IMG/VR virus record: IMGVR_UViG_3300031576_000190
Location: 1 to 36,746 of that record
Source: a virus
Strand: one strand, 5' to 3'
DNA: 36,746 nt
The notes below the pieces were generated by a model. It did no database searches and was not told the origin of the DNA. It was given only the letters and a program-made list of their open reading frames with translations. Each line of letters opens with the position of its first letter. Within the stretch, counting starts at the first letter, position 1. Shown one piece after another: positions 23,620-30,670 of this stretch. The translations under genes were made by a program, and so were the position numbers.

Positions 23620-23777
23620 CTACCTGCTGATCACCTGTTGTCACAAAGCTAATGAATTCTATTATTCATATCGTTTTTTTCTGATATTCAGGCTATTATA
23701 AATCCATACTTGTCTAATCTCATTTTCAATCAGACGGATATTCAGAAAAAGCGGGTAGGGGTGCCCAATAGAGTACC
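23620..23777. promoter_or_regulatory. Non-coding stretch before terS: promoter box and packaging-site candidate
   Basis: Contains TAGCTTTG (minus, 23651-23644), an exact -7 box 25 bases before terS; an inverted repeat ATGAAT-tctatt-ATTCAT at 23652-23669; two copies of GATATTCAG about 54 bases apart; and GGGTA...TACCC arms at 23754-23779 followed on the minus strand by GCTTTTT, a weak terminator for the ParB-like gene. Phage cos or pac sites usually lie next to terS, so this is the place to look. Confidence 0.5.
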
Positions 23778-24086
23778 CTATATTTTATTTGAGTTGATAT
23801 TGTCGCGGATGATGATCTCGCGCTCCCTGTCTTCCGTGAGGCCGCTAATGCGGAAGGTAGGTACCTCCGTCAGTCCAATTGCTTTGGCCGCTTCATAGCG
23901 TTGGTTCCCTGCGATGATCACCAGCTGCCCGGTGCGGTCGCTCAGGATGAGGGGCCGCGCCTCGAAATAATCCGGATTATCGCACAGGCTTTGACATAAC
24001 TTTTTGAAGGCGTCATCACGAATGACGCGCGGATTGTTGGGCAGTTTATGCAGCTCGTCGAGGCGCCGGTGTCGGATCTTGCTCAT
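23778..24086 (-). CDS. ParB-like nuclease domain protein, short
   Basis: 102 residues: MSKIRHRRLDELHKLPNNPR, then EARPLILSDRTGQLVIIAGN, QRYEAAKAIGLTEVPTF, and EREIIIRDNINSN. This is the ParB/sulfiredoxin N-terminal fold, with GNQRYEAAK in place of the GERR box, as in phage ParB-like nuclease proteins. Relatives normally continue after 'RDN.N' with a WD-rich segment; here a stop follows at once, so the C-terminus looks truncated. It overlaps the previous 58-residue gene by ATGA. Function may be nuclease, CTPase-like switch or methyltransferase partner; unknown. Confidence 0.82.
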   Translation of the reverse strand: MSKIRHRRLDELHKLPNNPRVIRDDAFKKLCQSLCDNPDYFEARPLILSDRTGQLVIIAGNQRYEAAKAIGLTEVPTFRISGLTEDREREIIIRDNINSNKI

Positions 24087-24259
24087 GCTTTTTTCTGCAG
24101 TTTCTCCCTGATATGTTCCTCCAGTATCTCGATCTTGTCTTCCGGGTATTCATCGGTGCAGTTTATGGCATCGATATAACCGGCTCTTTCCGAATGCCGG
24201 TAGACGATGATCACGGTATCGGTTGCTTTGATGCGCGCTTTGTAGATGGGTTTGCTCAT
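24083..24259 (-). CDS. Hypothetical 58-residue protein
   Basis: Begins MSKPIYKARIKATDTVIIVY and continues RHSERAGYIDAINCTDEYPE, ending with an acidic-basic helix (EEHIREKLQKKA). The start ATG at 24259 follows the non-coding stretch with a palindrome; the stop overlaps the next gene by ATGA, which supports expression. Small beta-hairpin-plus-helix layout; no family recognised. Confidence 0.72.
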   Translation of the reverse strand: MSKPIYKARIKATDTVIIVYRHSERAGYIDAINCTDEYPEDKIEILEEHIREKLQKKA

Positions 24260-24425
24260 AGATTATGGTTTTATGTCAGTCAAAAAAAAATAATCGGAGG
24301 GATGCTATACCTGATATTAGGTCAATAGTCATGGTATTGACTTAATATTAAGTATATAACCAGCCATTAATCTTCGATTGTATATCCTTCCCTTGCGTCT
24401 GTCCGGGAGCTGTATGCATTTATCC
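24260..24425. other. Non-coding stretch with operator-like palindrome
   Basis: AT-rich spacer between the 72-residue gene and the 58-residue gene. The main feature is the inverted repeat at 24314-24348 listed separately. Downstream of it on the minus strand is a long T run (TATTTTTTTTTG), which may be part of a degenerate -7 box. Confidence 0.4.
24314..24348. promoter_or_regulatory. Palindromic operator candidate, 14-bp arms
   Basis: ATATTAGGTCAATA, 7-base spacer GTCATGG, then TATTGACTTAATAT: 13 of 14 positions pair. The size suits a dimeric helix-turn-helix repressor. It lies 55-90 bases upstream of the 58-residue gene and its ParB-like neighbour. One of the ParB-fold proteins is a possible binder. 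Confidence 0.55.
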
Positions 24426-24644
24426 TTACGGCTGTTCATGCGGTTTGTTCTCTTTGTAAAGCATACTTAAGCTCTTACCGTTTTTCGTATCACGCTCGGT
24501 GATGCGCTTGATGACGGATGTATTGCAGATGTTCAGGATGCGGTTCTCTATGACGCCCATATTGATTTTCTCTTCCTCCTCCCAATAATGGATGGCGATT
24601 CTGTCGTATGCGCAGAATTCCGCCTTGTAAATATAGCGTTTCAT
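24426..24644 (-). CDS. Hypothetical 72-residue protein
   Basis: Begins MKRYIYKAEFCAYDRIAIHY, then an acidic patch (WEEEEKINMG) and a helix with NRILNICNTSVIKRITERD. No family recognised. The ATG overlaps the preceding ParB-like gene stop by ATGA. It is the last gene before the palindrome-containing spacer. Confidence 0.7.
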   Translation of the reverse strand: MKRYIYKAEFCAYDRIAIHYWEEEEKINMGVIENRILNICNTSVIKRITERDTKNGKSLSMLYKENKPHEQP

Positions 24645-25354
24645 CCCTTCAGGATTTCTTTGAGTAACGGTGAGCCGCTCTCTGTGCGCTCCAGCATATG
24701 CGGCAACAGATGCTTCTTCTTTAAGATTTTATAGCAGCTGGTTGAACAGGAAAGATGCGGAGCGCTGAGGATGGCGCGTTTGATGCCCAGCATGAATTCC
24801 GGCTGCCATGCGTAAGGCAAACGGTCACTGAGCTTGCTGCTGACATCAGCGATCTTATGCGCCATGTCGTAGTTGGTCGCGTCCACTTTGCCGGCGCGCA
24901 TGTCAGAGCAGATATTTCCTCCCTGGTAATAACTCATCCCTCCCTTCTCCATGAGGCGCAGGGCACAGGTGACGCTGATCTTCGGGAAGTCAATGATGAG
25001 CTTCTTGAGTTTGCCGAACCCTTCTACGCCTTCCTCAGCAAAAAATCCGATGTAATCCTTTCCTGCCCAGCTCTTGCGGTTAGAGTTCATCAGAGCGATA
25101 TCGGATTTGCTTACCTGGTCGCAAGTGAAATAAAACACAGGCAGCTTCAGCTCCTGCGCTGCCTTCAGCCGGTGCTGTCCGTCAATGATCTCCCCGGCTT
25201 TATTAATGATAAGCGGATAAAGATGAAGGAGGTTTTTCTGCGAGATGGCCATAACGAGCCTAGTGAGGTGTCGTCTGCAGATCTCGCGATTGGAATTGAT
25301 TCGCTTGAAGCGCGAATAGTCGGTTGTTGTTTTGATTATGGGTGGATTCATCAT
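24641..25354 (-). CDS. ParB-like nuclease domain protein, 237 residues
   Basis: Residues 45-80 contain YPLIINKAGEIIDGQHRLKA, the ParB N-terminal fold with the DGQHR box seen in phage and plasmid ParB-like proteins. The rest (NSNRKSWAGKDYIGFFAEEG and GMSYYQGGNICSDMRAGKVD) is helical and lacks an obvious ParB helix-turn-helix. Starts at one of two adjacent ATGs (25354 or 25351), about 20 bases after a tiny membrane peptide gene. Such proteins often regulate or nick DNA; in phages their role is not settled. Overlaps the next gene by ATGA. Confidence 0.82.
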   Translation of the reverse strand: MMNPPIIKTTTDYSRFKRINSNREICRRHLTRLVMAISQKNLLHLYPLIINKAGEIIDGQHRLKAAQELKLPVFYFTCDQVSKSDIALMNSNRKSWAGKDYIGFFAEEGVEGFGKLKKLIIDFPKISVTCALRLMEKGGMSYYQGGNICSDMRAGKVDATNYDMAHKIADVSSKLSDRLPYAWQPEFMLGIKRAILSAPHLSCSTSCYKILKKKHLLPHMLERTESGSPLLKEILKG

Positions 25355-25373
25355 TCTAATTCTTCGTCCAGTT

Positions 25374-25436
25374 TTATGTATAATAGATGATCATTCCTAA
25401 TAAGAGCAGTCCGATAATTTTGATTAATTTTTTCAT
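25374..25436 (-). CDS. Tiny 20-residue membrane peptide
   Basis: MKKLIKIIGLLLLGMIIYYT: two or three Lys then one hydrophobic helix. Too short for normal gene callers. Support for translation comes from an ATGA overlap with the preceding 68-residue gene and the close spacing to the next gene. Could be a holin-like or membrane-tether microprotein, or only a re-initiation step. Confidence 0.5.
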   Translation of the reverse strand: MKKLIKIIGLLLLGMIIYYT

Positions 25437-25639
25437 GTTCCGTTTGGGTTAAATGCTTTTGGATAATTCCGTCGTGCCGATCGAATGATAATCAACGCCT
25501 GCAATTCACGGATATGCCGGCCCGCGTCATGTCTCTCGCTGTTTTTAAGATCCGGCAATTCATTCATACGATCACATACTGCTCGTAACATGGCCCAGAT
25601 CTCTGCCTCTTGATCGGTAAAGGGATGTAGTTTGCTCAT
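25433..25639 (-). CDS. Hypothetical 68-residue helical protein
   Basis: Begins MSKLHPFTDQEAEIWAMLRA. Almost wholly helical, with charged residues spread evenly (DRMNELPDLKNSERHDAGRH). No family recognised. Overlaps its neighbours by ATGA on both sides, so it is an integral part of the ParB gene chain. Confidence 0.72.
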   Translation of the reverse strand: MSKLHPFTDQEAEIWAMLRAVCDRMNELPDLKNSERHDAGRHIRELQALIIIRSARRNYPKAFNPNGT

Positions 25640-25857
25640 CGGTTCAGAAATTTAAGCCAGTCCTGCCGCGTGGCTCTTGCCGGTCTTCCCGGTTTGATGC
25701 CATGCTTGCGGAAAAATTCGGCGCGTTGTTTTGCCGGGGCGCAGGCGCTGCAGAGATCCTTCTCGATCCAGAAGCAGGCGCCTGTGTCTTTATCCTTGCA
25801 GGGCGTGTGGTCCATGCATCCGCAGGTGCGGCATTTTTTCTGGCAGGTGCGTGTCAT
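25636..25857 (-). CDS. Small Cys-rich zinc-binding protein
   Basis: 73 residues. MTRTCQKKCRTCGCMDHTPC followed by CFWIEKDLCSACAP gives nine Cys and a His within 40 residues, as in small zinc-finger proteins of phage replication regions. The C-terminal half (RKHGIKPGRPARATRQDWLK) is basic and could contact DNA. ATGA overlaps with the large ParB gene before it and the 68-residue gene after it. Confidence 0.75.
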   Translation of the reverse strand: MTRTCQKKCRTCGCMDHTPCKDKDTGACFWIEKDLCSACAPAKQRAEFFRKHGIKPGRPARATRQDWLKFLNR

Positions 25858-27581
25858 TTTTTCACCGATTTGAGTTTCTTCTGCAGCACTTCGATGCGCT
25901 GCTTTGATCTCTCCTCCCGCGCCTTGCGCTCCTCCATCATTGCTTTGTGCAGGCTGTCGTGTTTATCCCCGCAGTAAAATTCCGTGAGCATATCAAGGCA
26001 TGCGGATATTCCATCGTGATCCGGTCGCGCGCCTTCGTTCTGGCTGTTGCTGCGTACGCCGATCAGCATTGCGGCGCGGACAGCCTGGTTGTACCAAAGG
26101 CGCACCTTCACGCGATTTTTATCAAGATGGAAGAACAGGCGCACGCAGCTGTAATCGGATTCGCTCAGGCCGATGATCTTATGGATCTTCGACTGCGTCT
26201 CGCTATGCTTTGCCAGCAGGACGATCAGCGCGATCTTCTCCTCCTCCAGTATCTCTGCTTTTGATTCCGTGAAATCGGCATGCTTGCTGAGCGCCTTGTA
26301 ATATTCCGGCTGCAGTTTCTCCTCATCCAGCTCCTTCATGCGCTTCTCTCTTTCATGGATGCGCCTGATGGTTTCCTTCATGTCTTCCTTTTGCTCTGAG
26401 ACGGGATCCTCCTGTGCTGTTTTGCCTGCCGGTATCCCTTTCTTATCCTTCTTGATCTTGATATGAATGTATTTGCCCTTATCATCTCCCTCCACCACGA
26501 AGGCGCGCGCGTATTTGCCACTCAGCACGGCTTTATTGTAATCATTCATCGCCTTATTATAGTCCATTGTGTCGCCTTCCAGCGCTTCCTCGGCTTCCTT
26601 CTTTGTCTCGAAGTTATCGACGGTATATTCTTCCGGCTCCGGGCGATCGGGCGCTTCGATGGTTTCAAAGTGATCATATTTGTTGAGCACCCTGACTCCT
26701 TTTTTCTGCAGCTCCCTGATCTCCTTCCCGGGATTATGAGAGGTGGTCACCAGCTCAATAGTCGCATCCGCGCTTGCCTTCTTGAATTCGCGATCATAGC
26801 TGATATTGCATTTTTGCTTAAAACACTGGCTGAAGGTGCAGATGGCGCTATGCGCTGATTCCGGGAAGAGCACGGTATTGGCAGCGCTATTATACTGGCA
26901 GGTCGTGCAGGCGCCGATATCCTTCTTCAGCGTAGCGTCGGCGATATCAAATGGCGCATTGTTTAATTTGTTGAGATATTTCTTCAATTCCCATTCACTG
27001 AATGTGATATCGGTATCTTGTGCGTAATCTCTCTCATCCCACAATGCATTCTGGTCGGGCTTGCTGATCCTGGCAACCTTAAAGGCCTCCTGCAGCTTCA
27101 TGCGTCCCTGGCAGAAGGTCTTTTGAAAAAGCGGGATCATCTCGTTGAGCTTCATCCTCCAGCCGACATACTGTGGCGTTTTGCCGATGCGCCTGGCGAT
27201 ATCCTGCAGGCTGAGTTTATTCTTGCTCGTGAGCGTCAGAAAGGCGCCGGCCTCCTCCATCGGATGTATGTCCTTGCGCTGCAGATTCTCGATGATCTGC
27301 ACCTCCAGCGCCTCTTCATCAGTCAGGATGCGCACGATGGCCGGGATTTCCCGCAGGCCCGCGATCTTGGCGGCGCGCAGGCGGCGCTCTCCGCAGACCA
27401 GTTCATGCTTGCCCGCCTTGCCGATGGCTCTGACGAGGATCGGCTGCAGCACGCCTTTCTCCTTGATAGAGGCGGCAAGTTCTTTGATCGATTCCTCATC
27501 GAAATTGCGGCGCGGATTGGTTTCGGTGATGATGATATCCTTCAGCTTGAGGTTCATCAGTTGCGTTGGATTGGGTGTCAT
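25854..27581 (-). CDS. ParB/RepB/Spo0J-family protein, 575 residues
   Basis: Residues 10-100 are the ParB N-terminal domain: ETNPRRNF (22-27), the CTP-binding CGERRLRAAK box (63-72) and IIENLQRKDIHPMEEA (96-111). A helix-turn-helix follows (LSLQDIARRIGKTPQYVGWR, 123-142). Near residues 225-265 is a Cys cluster (ACTTCQYNSAANT, then ICTFSQCFKQKC) that should bind zinc, and the last 200 residues are charged and helical. Both GERR box and HTH are intact, so DNA binding and CTP switching are possible. There is no ParA next to it. Phage ParB-like proteins may regulate transcription or help replication. First gene of a chain of overlapping genes down to 24426. Confidence 0.9.
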   Translation of the reverse strand: MTPNPTQLMNLKLKDIIITETNPRRNFDEESIKELAASIKEKGVLQPILVRAIGKAGKHELVCGERRLRAAKIAGLREIPAIVRILTDEEALEVQIIENLQRKDIHPMEEAGAFLTLTSKNKLSLQDIARRIGKTPQYVGWRMKLNEMIPLFQKTFCQGRMKLQEAFKVARISKPDQNALWDERDYAQDTDITFSEWELKKYLNKLNNAPFDIADATLKKDIGACTTCQYNSAANTVLFPESAHSAICTFSQCFKQKCNISYDREFKKASADATIELVTTSHNPGKEIRELQKKGVRVLNKYDHFETIEAPDRPEPEEYTVDNFETKKEAEEALEGDTMDYNKAMNDYNKAVLSGKYARAFVVEGDDKGKYIHIKIKKDKKGIPAGKTAQEDPVSEQKEDMKETIRRIHEREKRMKELDEEKLQPEYYKALSKHADFTESKAEILEEEKIALIVLLAKHSETQSKIHKIIGLSESDYSCVRLFFHLDKNRVKVRLWYNQAVRAAMLIGVRSNSQNEGARPDHDGISACLDMLTEFYCGDKHDSLHKAMMEERKAREERSKQRIEVLQKKLKSVKK

Positions 27582-27639
27582 GGTTTAGGTGTTTATGGTT
27601 TGCAATTATAATACTTTATAACGATTCTTATACGATATG
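27582..27639 (-). promoter_or_regulatory. Spacer before the large ParB gene with a degenerate promoter
   Basis: AT-rich. TATAATTG on the minus strand about 12 bases before the ATG at 27581 is one base off TAnnTTTG. Confidence 0.35.
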
Positions 27640-28155
27640 TTAATACATTTTTGAGCGCCCGGTCAGATCATCGATCCAGAACCGGCTGATGAAACGGGCG
27701 GCATCGCGCACATGCTCTGCGGTTTTCGCTGTATCGATGCCGGTCAGATGCTTGAAATACGGTGCCGGCCATTTGTGATCCTTCGGTCCGGGAGTAAACT
27801 CTTCCACCGGGATCTTGTTCAGCTTGAGGAATTCCACCAGCAGGGAGGCGTCGCGCTGGTTCATCCCTACGTTGCGAGCGATCCTAAGCGTAGCGGCCAG
27901 CCTGTTGGGATCTATGCGCTCCCGATAAATGAATGTATTATGCTGCGGCGTCTCAATGATCACCAGGAATTCCGCCTCTTTGCCTATGTGCGGCAGGACA
28001 TGCTCGCGGAGGTAATCGATGGTCTTCCAGAATGTGAGCGTCTGCAGCTTCAGGCCGTCGGCCTTTGAGTAGACAGCTAATCCTGTATGGCTGCCCGGAT
28101 CGATTCCGATGTATATCTTAGGCAGTCCGCCGGATGGGTTGAAGCGATCGCTCAT
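27640..28155 (-). CDS. RuvC-like Holliday junction resolvase
   Basis: 171 residues. KIYIGIDPGSHTGLAVY gives the first catalytic Asp19; FLVIIETP gives Glu68; and EHVRDAARFISRF gives Asp151, the usual C-terminal acidic residue of the RNase H-fold resolvases. It should cut four-way junctions or branched DNA before packaging. It overlaps the 70-residue gene by ATGA and lies in the replication block after DnaB. Phage members of this family are common in Bacteroidetes phages. Confidence 0.88.
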   Translation of the reverse strand: MSDRFNPSGGLPKIYIGIDPGSHTGLAVYSKADGLKLQTLTFWKTIDYLREHVLPHIGKEAEFLVIIETPQHNTFIYRERIDPNRLAATLRIARNVGMNQRDASLLVEFLKLNKIPVEEFTPGPKDHKWPAPYFKHLTGIDTAKTAEHVRDAARFISRFWIDDLTGRSKMY

Positions 28156-28364
28156 GGGTTGCTCTTTTTTAATTTTGTGTAATCGTTATTGAATTCCAGC
28201 CGGAAGCCGTTGTCCCGGTCCTGTCTCCAGTCGATGATGATCTTGATGGCCTCGGTGAATTCCGCGTATTTCGGATGTTCCTTTTTGAGATCGATGATCT
28301 GTCCGTCGGCCATGCGGTTGCAGGTTTCCAGGACATGATTCTTGTAGTCAAGCGCTATGTTCAT
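28152..28364 (-). CDS. Hypothetical 70-residue protein
   Basis: Begins MNIALDYKNHVLETCNRMAD. Contains EFTEAIKIIIDWRQDRDNGF. No Cys motif or membrane segment; no family recognised. Its start overlaps the DnaB stop (TGATG) and its stop overlaps the resolvase start (ATGA), so it is co-translated with both and may assist replication or recombination. Confidence 0.75.
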   Translation of the reverse strand: MNIALDYKNHVLETCNRMADGQIIDLKKEHPKYAEFTEAIKIIIDWRQDRDNGFRLEFNNDYTKLKKSNP

Positions 28365-29785
28365 CAGAATGGCATTTGTGTTGATCCGTTCATCCCTGTC
28401 TTTCCGGCGAGACCTTCTGCCGGGTTATAAAACTGCGCAAAATCAGGACTATGTCTGAAGGGAATATTTCCCAGCCCTCCGTTGCGATTCTTGGCGATGA
28501 TGATCTCTCCCTTTCCCTCGGCGCTTTCTCCATCCGTCGGTTCGATCTGATAATAAGCGGGCCGGTAGACGAACAAGACCATATCGGCATCCTGCTCGAT
28601 GGCTCCGCTCTCGCGCAGGTCGCTCAGGCGCGGCCTGTGATCGCCGGCCCTGATTTCGAGCTGCCGGCTGAGCTGGGAGAGCAGGATCACCGGTACGCCG
28701 AGGTCCATTGCTAAGGCCTTAGCGCTGCGGCTGATCTTGCTAACTTCATTCTCGCGGTTGTAATTGCGGTTGCCTCCCTGATCCGGGTTGATGAGCTGGA
28801 GGTAATCAATGACCACCATGCCGAGGTCCTCTTTGCGTTTAAGCACTTTGCACAGGCTGCGTATGTATCCAATGCTTCCCAGTGCGAAGTCATTGATTCC
28901 CAGCGGCCATGCGGCAATCTCTTTGCGCGCCGAGTCCACCTGCTTCCAGTAATCATCCGTCATGTATCCTTGCGCAAAGCTGCGGCTGTCGATGGAGCAA
29001 CAGCTCATCAGGAGTTTATCGGCGATTCGCTCTGCGCTCATCTCCAGGCTGAAGATCTCGGTACGGGTTCCGGCAATCACGGCTTGCTTAGCGAAATGCA
29101 GCGCCAGCGATGTCTTGCCCATGCTCGGCCTGGCGGCCAGCACGACAAGCTCGCCCCTGCGCCATCCTCCGGTGATTGCGTCCAGATCTCGCAGGCCGGA
29201 GGATGTCCCGCTTATTTTTCCGTCCCGTGTTGCCCTCTCCCGTGCCCGCCCTTCGCCGATCGAGGCGTCGAGGATGTCCGGGAGGTTTCTGCGTTGATCG
29301 TGCGTTAAAACGGCTGTAATGTCGTCGAGGCTTTTACGGTGCCGGCGGAGCAGGTCCAGCGGATCCACATGCTCTTTGGATGCCTCCTGGATCACGGCCT
29401 GGCATATCCGCTCTTGTTCCCTGGCGATGAATAACTGCTTGAGTATGAGCAGATGCTCTTTGATATTCGCTGCACTCGCTATGCGGTTGGTCAGTGTGCT
29501 GATCCGGTAATTGCCTCCCGCCATCTCCAGTTTGCCCTTACCTCTGAGTTCCTGGGTAAGTGTGATCAGGTCGATCTCCGTGTTACGGGCTGTCATCTCG
29601 CGGTAGGCCGTCCAGATGAGTTGATTGTGAGAAAAATAGAAGATCTCCGGCGGCGTGGCATTGATAATGGTTCCGGTATCGCCAGGGCTCATAAGCACGG
29701 CTCCGAGCACTACGTCCTCGATGGCTGCGTTGTGGCGCAGGCTCAGGGGTTTGGGTTCAGGTTCCGGGTTTTGCATATTTAGCAT
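28364..29785 (-). CDS. dnaB: Replicative DNA helicase, DnaB family
   Basis: 473 residues. N-terminal DnaB domain (AIEDVVLGAVLMSP at about 21-34), linker, then RecA-type ATPase: LVVLAARPSMGKTSLALHFA with Walker A at 218-226, EIFSLEMS, and GMVVIDYLQLI with Asp327. Later SQLSRQLEIR and DLRESGAIEQDADMV are the usual helicase motifs. It should unwind the phage replication fork after loading by the initiator next door. Two nearby starts (29785, 29776) both overlap the initiator gene by 20-29 bases. Confidence 0.94.
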   Translation of the reverse strand: MLNMQNPEPEPKPLSLRHNAAIEDVVLGAVLMSPGDTGTIINATPPEIFYFSHNQLIWTAYREMTARNTEIDLITLTQELRGKGKLEMAGGNYRISTLTNRIASAANIKEHLLILKQLFIAREQERICQAVIQEASKEHVDPLDLLRRHRKSLDDITAVLTHDQRRNLPDILDASIGEGRARERATRDGKISGTSSGLRDLDAITGGWRRGELVVLAARPSMGKTSLALHFAKQAVIAGTRTEIFSLEMSAERIADKLLMSCCSIDSRSFAQGYMTDDYWKQVDSARKEIAAWPLGINDFALGSIGYIRSLCKVLKRKEDLGMVVIDYLQLINPDQGGNRNYNRENEVSKISRSAKALAMDLGVPVILLSQLSRQLEIRAGDHRPRLSDLRESGAIEQDADMVLFVYRPAYYQIEPTDGESAEGKGEIIIAKNRNGGLGNIPFRHSPDFAQFYNPAEGLAGKTGMNGSTQMPF

Positions 29786-30506
29786 ATTCGCCTACGCGGT
29801 TTCTAATCCATTGATGTACAAGCTCTTTGCCTTTGGTCGGAATCCAATAGACGAAATTACGCCGCAGCTGAAAATCCGGCGCAGCGATTTCGCCGGTGGA
29901 ATTTTTAAGATTCAAAAAATAGTCTATCAATCCGCTCAGCCATTCCGGTTTTAGGTTGTTGTTCGCACAAAGGCTCCCCATGATCCCTGTCTCACCGAGC
30001 CACTGAGTTTTTAACCTATTCATTTTTTCTTCGGCTGCCTCGACTGTTGTTGTAGTCTTCTCTTCTCTTATATTCTCTTCTCTTACTTGCTTCGCGTTTG
30101 CTTCGCGTTTGCTTGGGGTTTTGCTTCGCGTTTGCTTCGCTCTTGCTTCGCCTGATCTTTTACCTCCTTGACTGCCAGCGCGTTTCTTGGCATCCCATTT
30201 TCTCATCCGATCAATTAAAGATTGACTAAAAAACTGTCCATCGGCGCGCGTGAACAGTTCGAAGCGTATAGTGTCTGCTATAAAGAGCATGAATTTTGCT
30301 TCGTCCAGGCAATTCACGGTCTCGCATAAAAACCCCATATCTGTGGGGCTGTCCGGCCATTGGTATTCTGTAGTCGCCCGGAGACGTTCCACGATACACC
30401 AATAAAGGCCGATACCCCAGAAGCTGTAGATGCGCCGGATCTTCATCAGCTTGATATCATCCTGAGCGTTGCTATCGTGCGCAAACCAGAAACTGTCCTT
30501 TGCCAT
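29757..30506 (-). CDS. Replication initiator-like protein, DUF4373 / Lin1244-type N-terminus
   Basis: 249 residues. Residues 1-100 (SFWFAHDSNAQDDIKLMKIR, then YSFWGIGLYWCIVERLR and DEAKFMLFIADTIRFELFTR) match the DUF4373 (Lin1244/Lin1753) domain, a winged-helix domain common in phage and plasmid replication initiators of Bacteroidetes and Firmicutes. Residues 105-160 are a low-complexity charged linker. The gene is directly before dnaB, as phage O/DnaD-like initiators are. Within the linker-coding DNA lie six 11-bp iterons and a purine-rich tract, so the gene probably contains the origin it binds. Confidence 0.82.
   Translation of the reverse strand: MAKDSFWFAHDSNAQDDIKLMKIRRIYSFWGIGLYWCIVERLRATTEYQWPDSPTDMGFLCETVNCLDEAKFMLFIADTIRFELFTRADGQFFSQSLIDRMRKWDAKKRAGSQGGKRSGEARAKQTRSKTPSKREANAKQVREENIREEKTTTTVEAAEEKMNRLKTQWLGETGIMGSLCANNNLKPEWLSGLIDYFLNLKNSTGEIAAPDFQLRRNFVYWIPTKGKELVHQWIRNRVGEYAKYAKPGT
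30058..30151 (-). other. Candidate replication origin: six 11-bp iterons plus AT/purine-rich tract
   Basis: On the plus strand, six near-identical units of GTTTGCTTCGC at 30085-30095, 30096-30106, 30107-30117, 30119-30129, 30130-30140 and 30141-30151. Next to them (30058-30084) is a tract of two TCTTCTCTT repeats around TATAT, easily melted. Eleven bases is not a multiple of three, so the repeat cannot be explained by a peptide repeat, and it is one helical turn. The layout (iterons plus AT-rich tract inside an initiator gene) is that of lambda ori in O. Confidence 0.7.
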
Positions 30507-30670
30507 TTTTTAGGGGCGTCCCTTTGTGCCGCCGGGCCACCGGCAAAGGAGGTAACCGGCGGCACGCCAGGACGCTTTATCTTTAAATTGTTGTTTCGGA
30601 ATTCATATGCCGGTGGTCTTATTTTTACAACGTTAAAGCATTCTTTCGCTCATTCCGCGATTGTTAAAAA
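30507..30670 (-). promoter_or_regulatory. Structured leader of the initiator gene
   Basis: No gene. Perfect 10-bp inverted repeat GTGCCGCCGG (30526-30535) and CCGGCGGCAC (30556-30565), enlarged by outer arms GCGTCC (30516-30521) and GGACGC (30570-30575). The loop carries ACCTCCTTT on the minus strand, the sequence of the 3' end of 16S rRNA. It ends nine bases before the ATG, so folding could control initiator translation. No T-run follows, so it is not a terminator. Confidence 0.6.

Noticed and set aside
25854-27581. Plasmid-type ParAB partition system
   Set aside because: No ParA ATPase or clear parS array was found, so a phage-plasmid lifestyle is not supported by this window.
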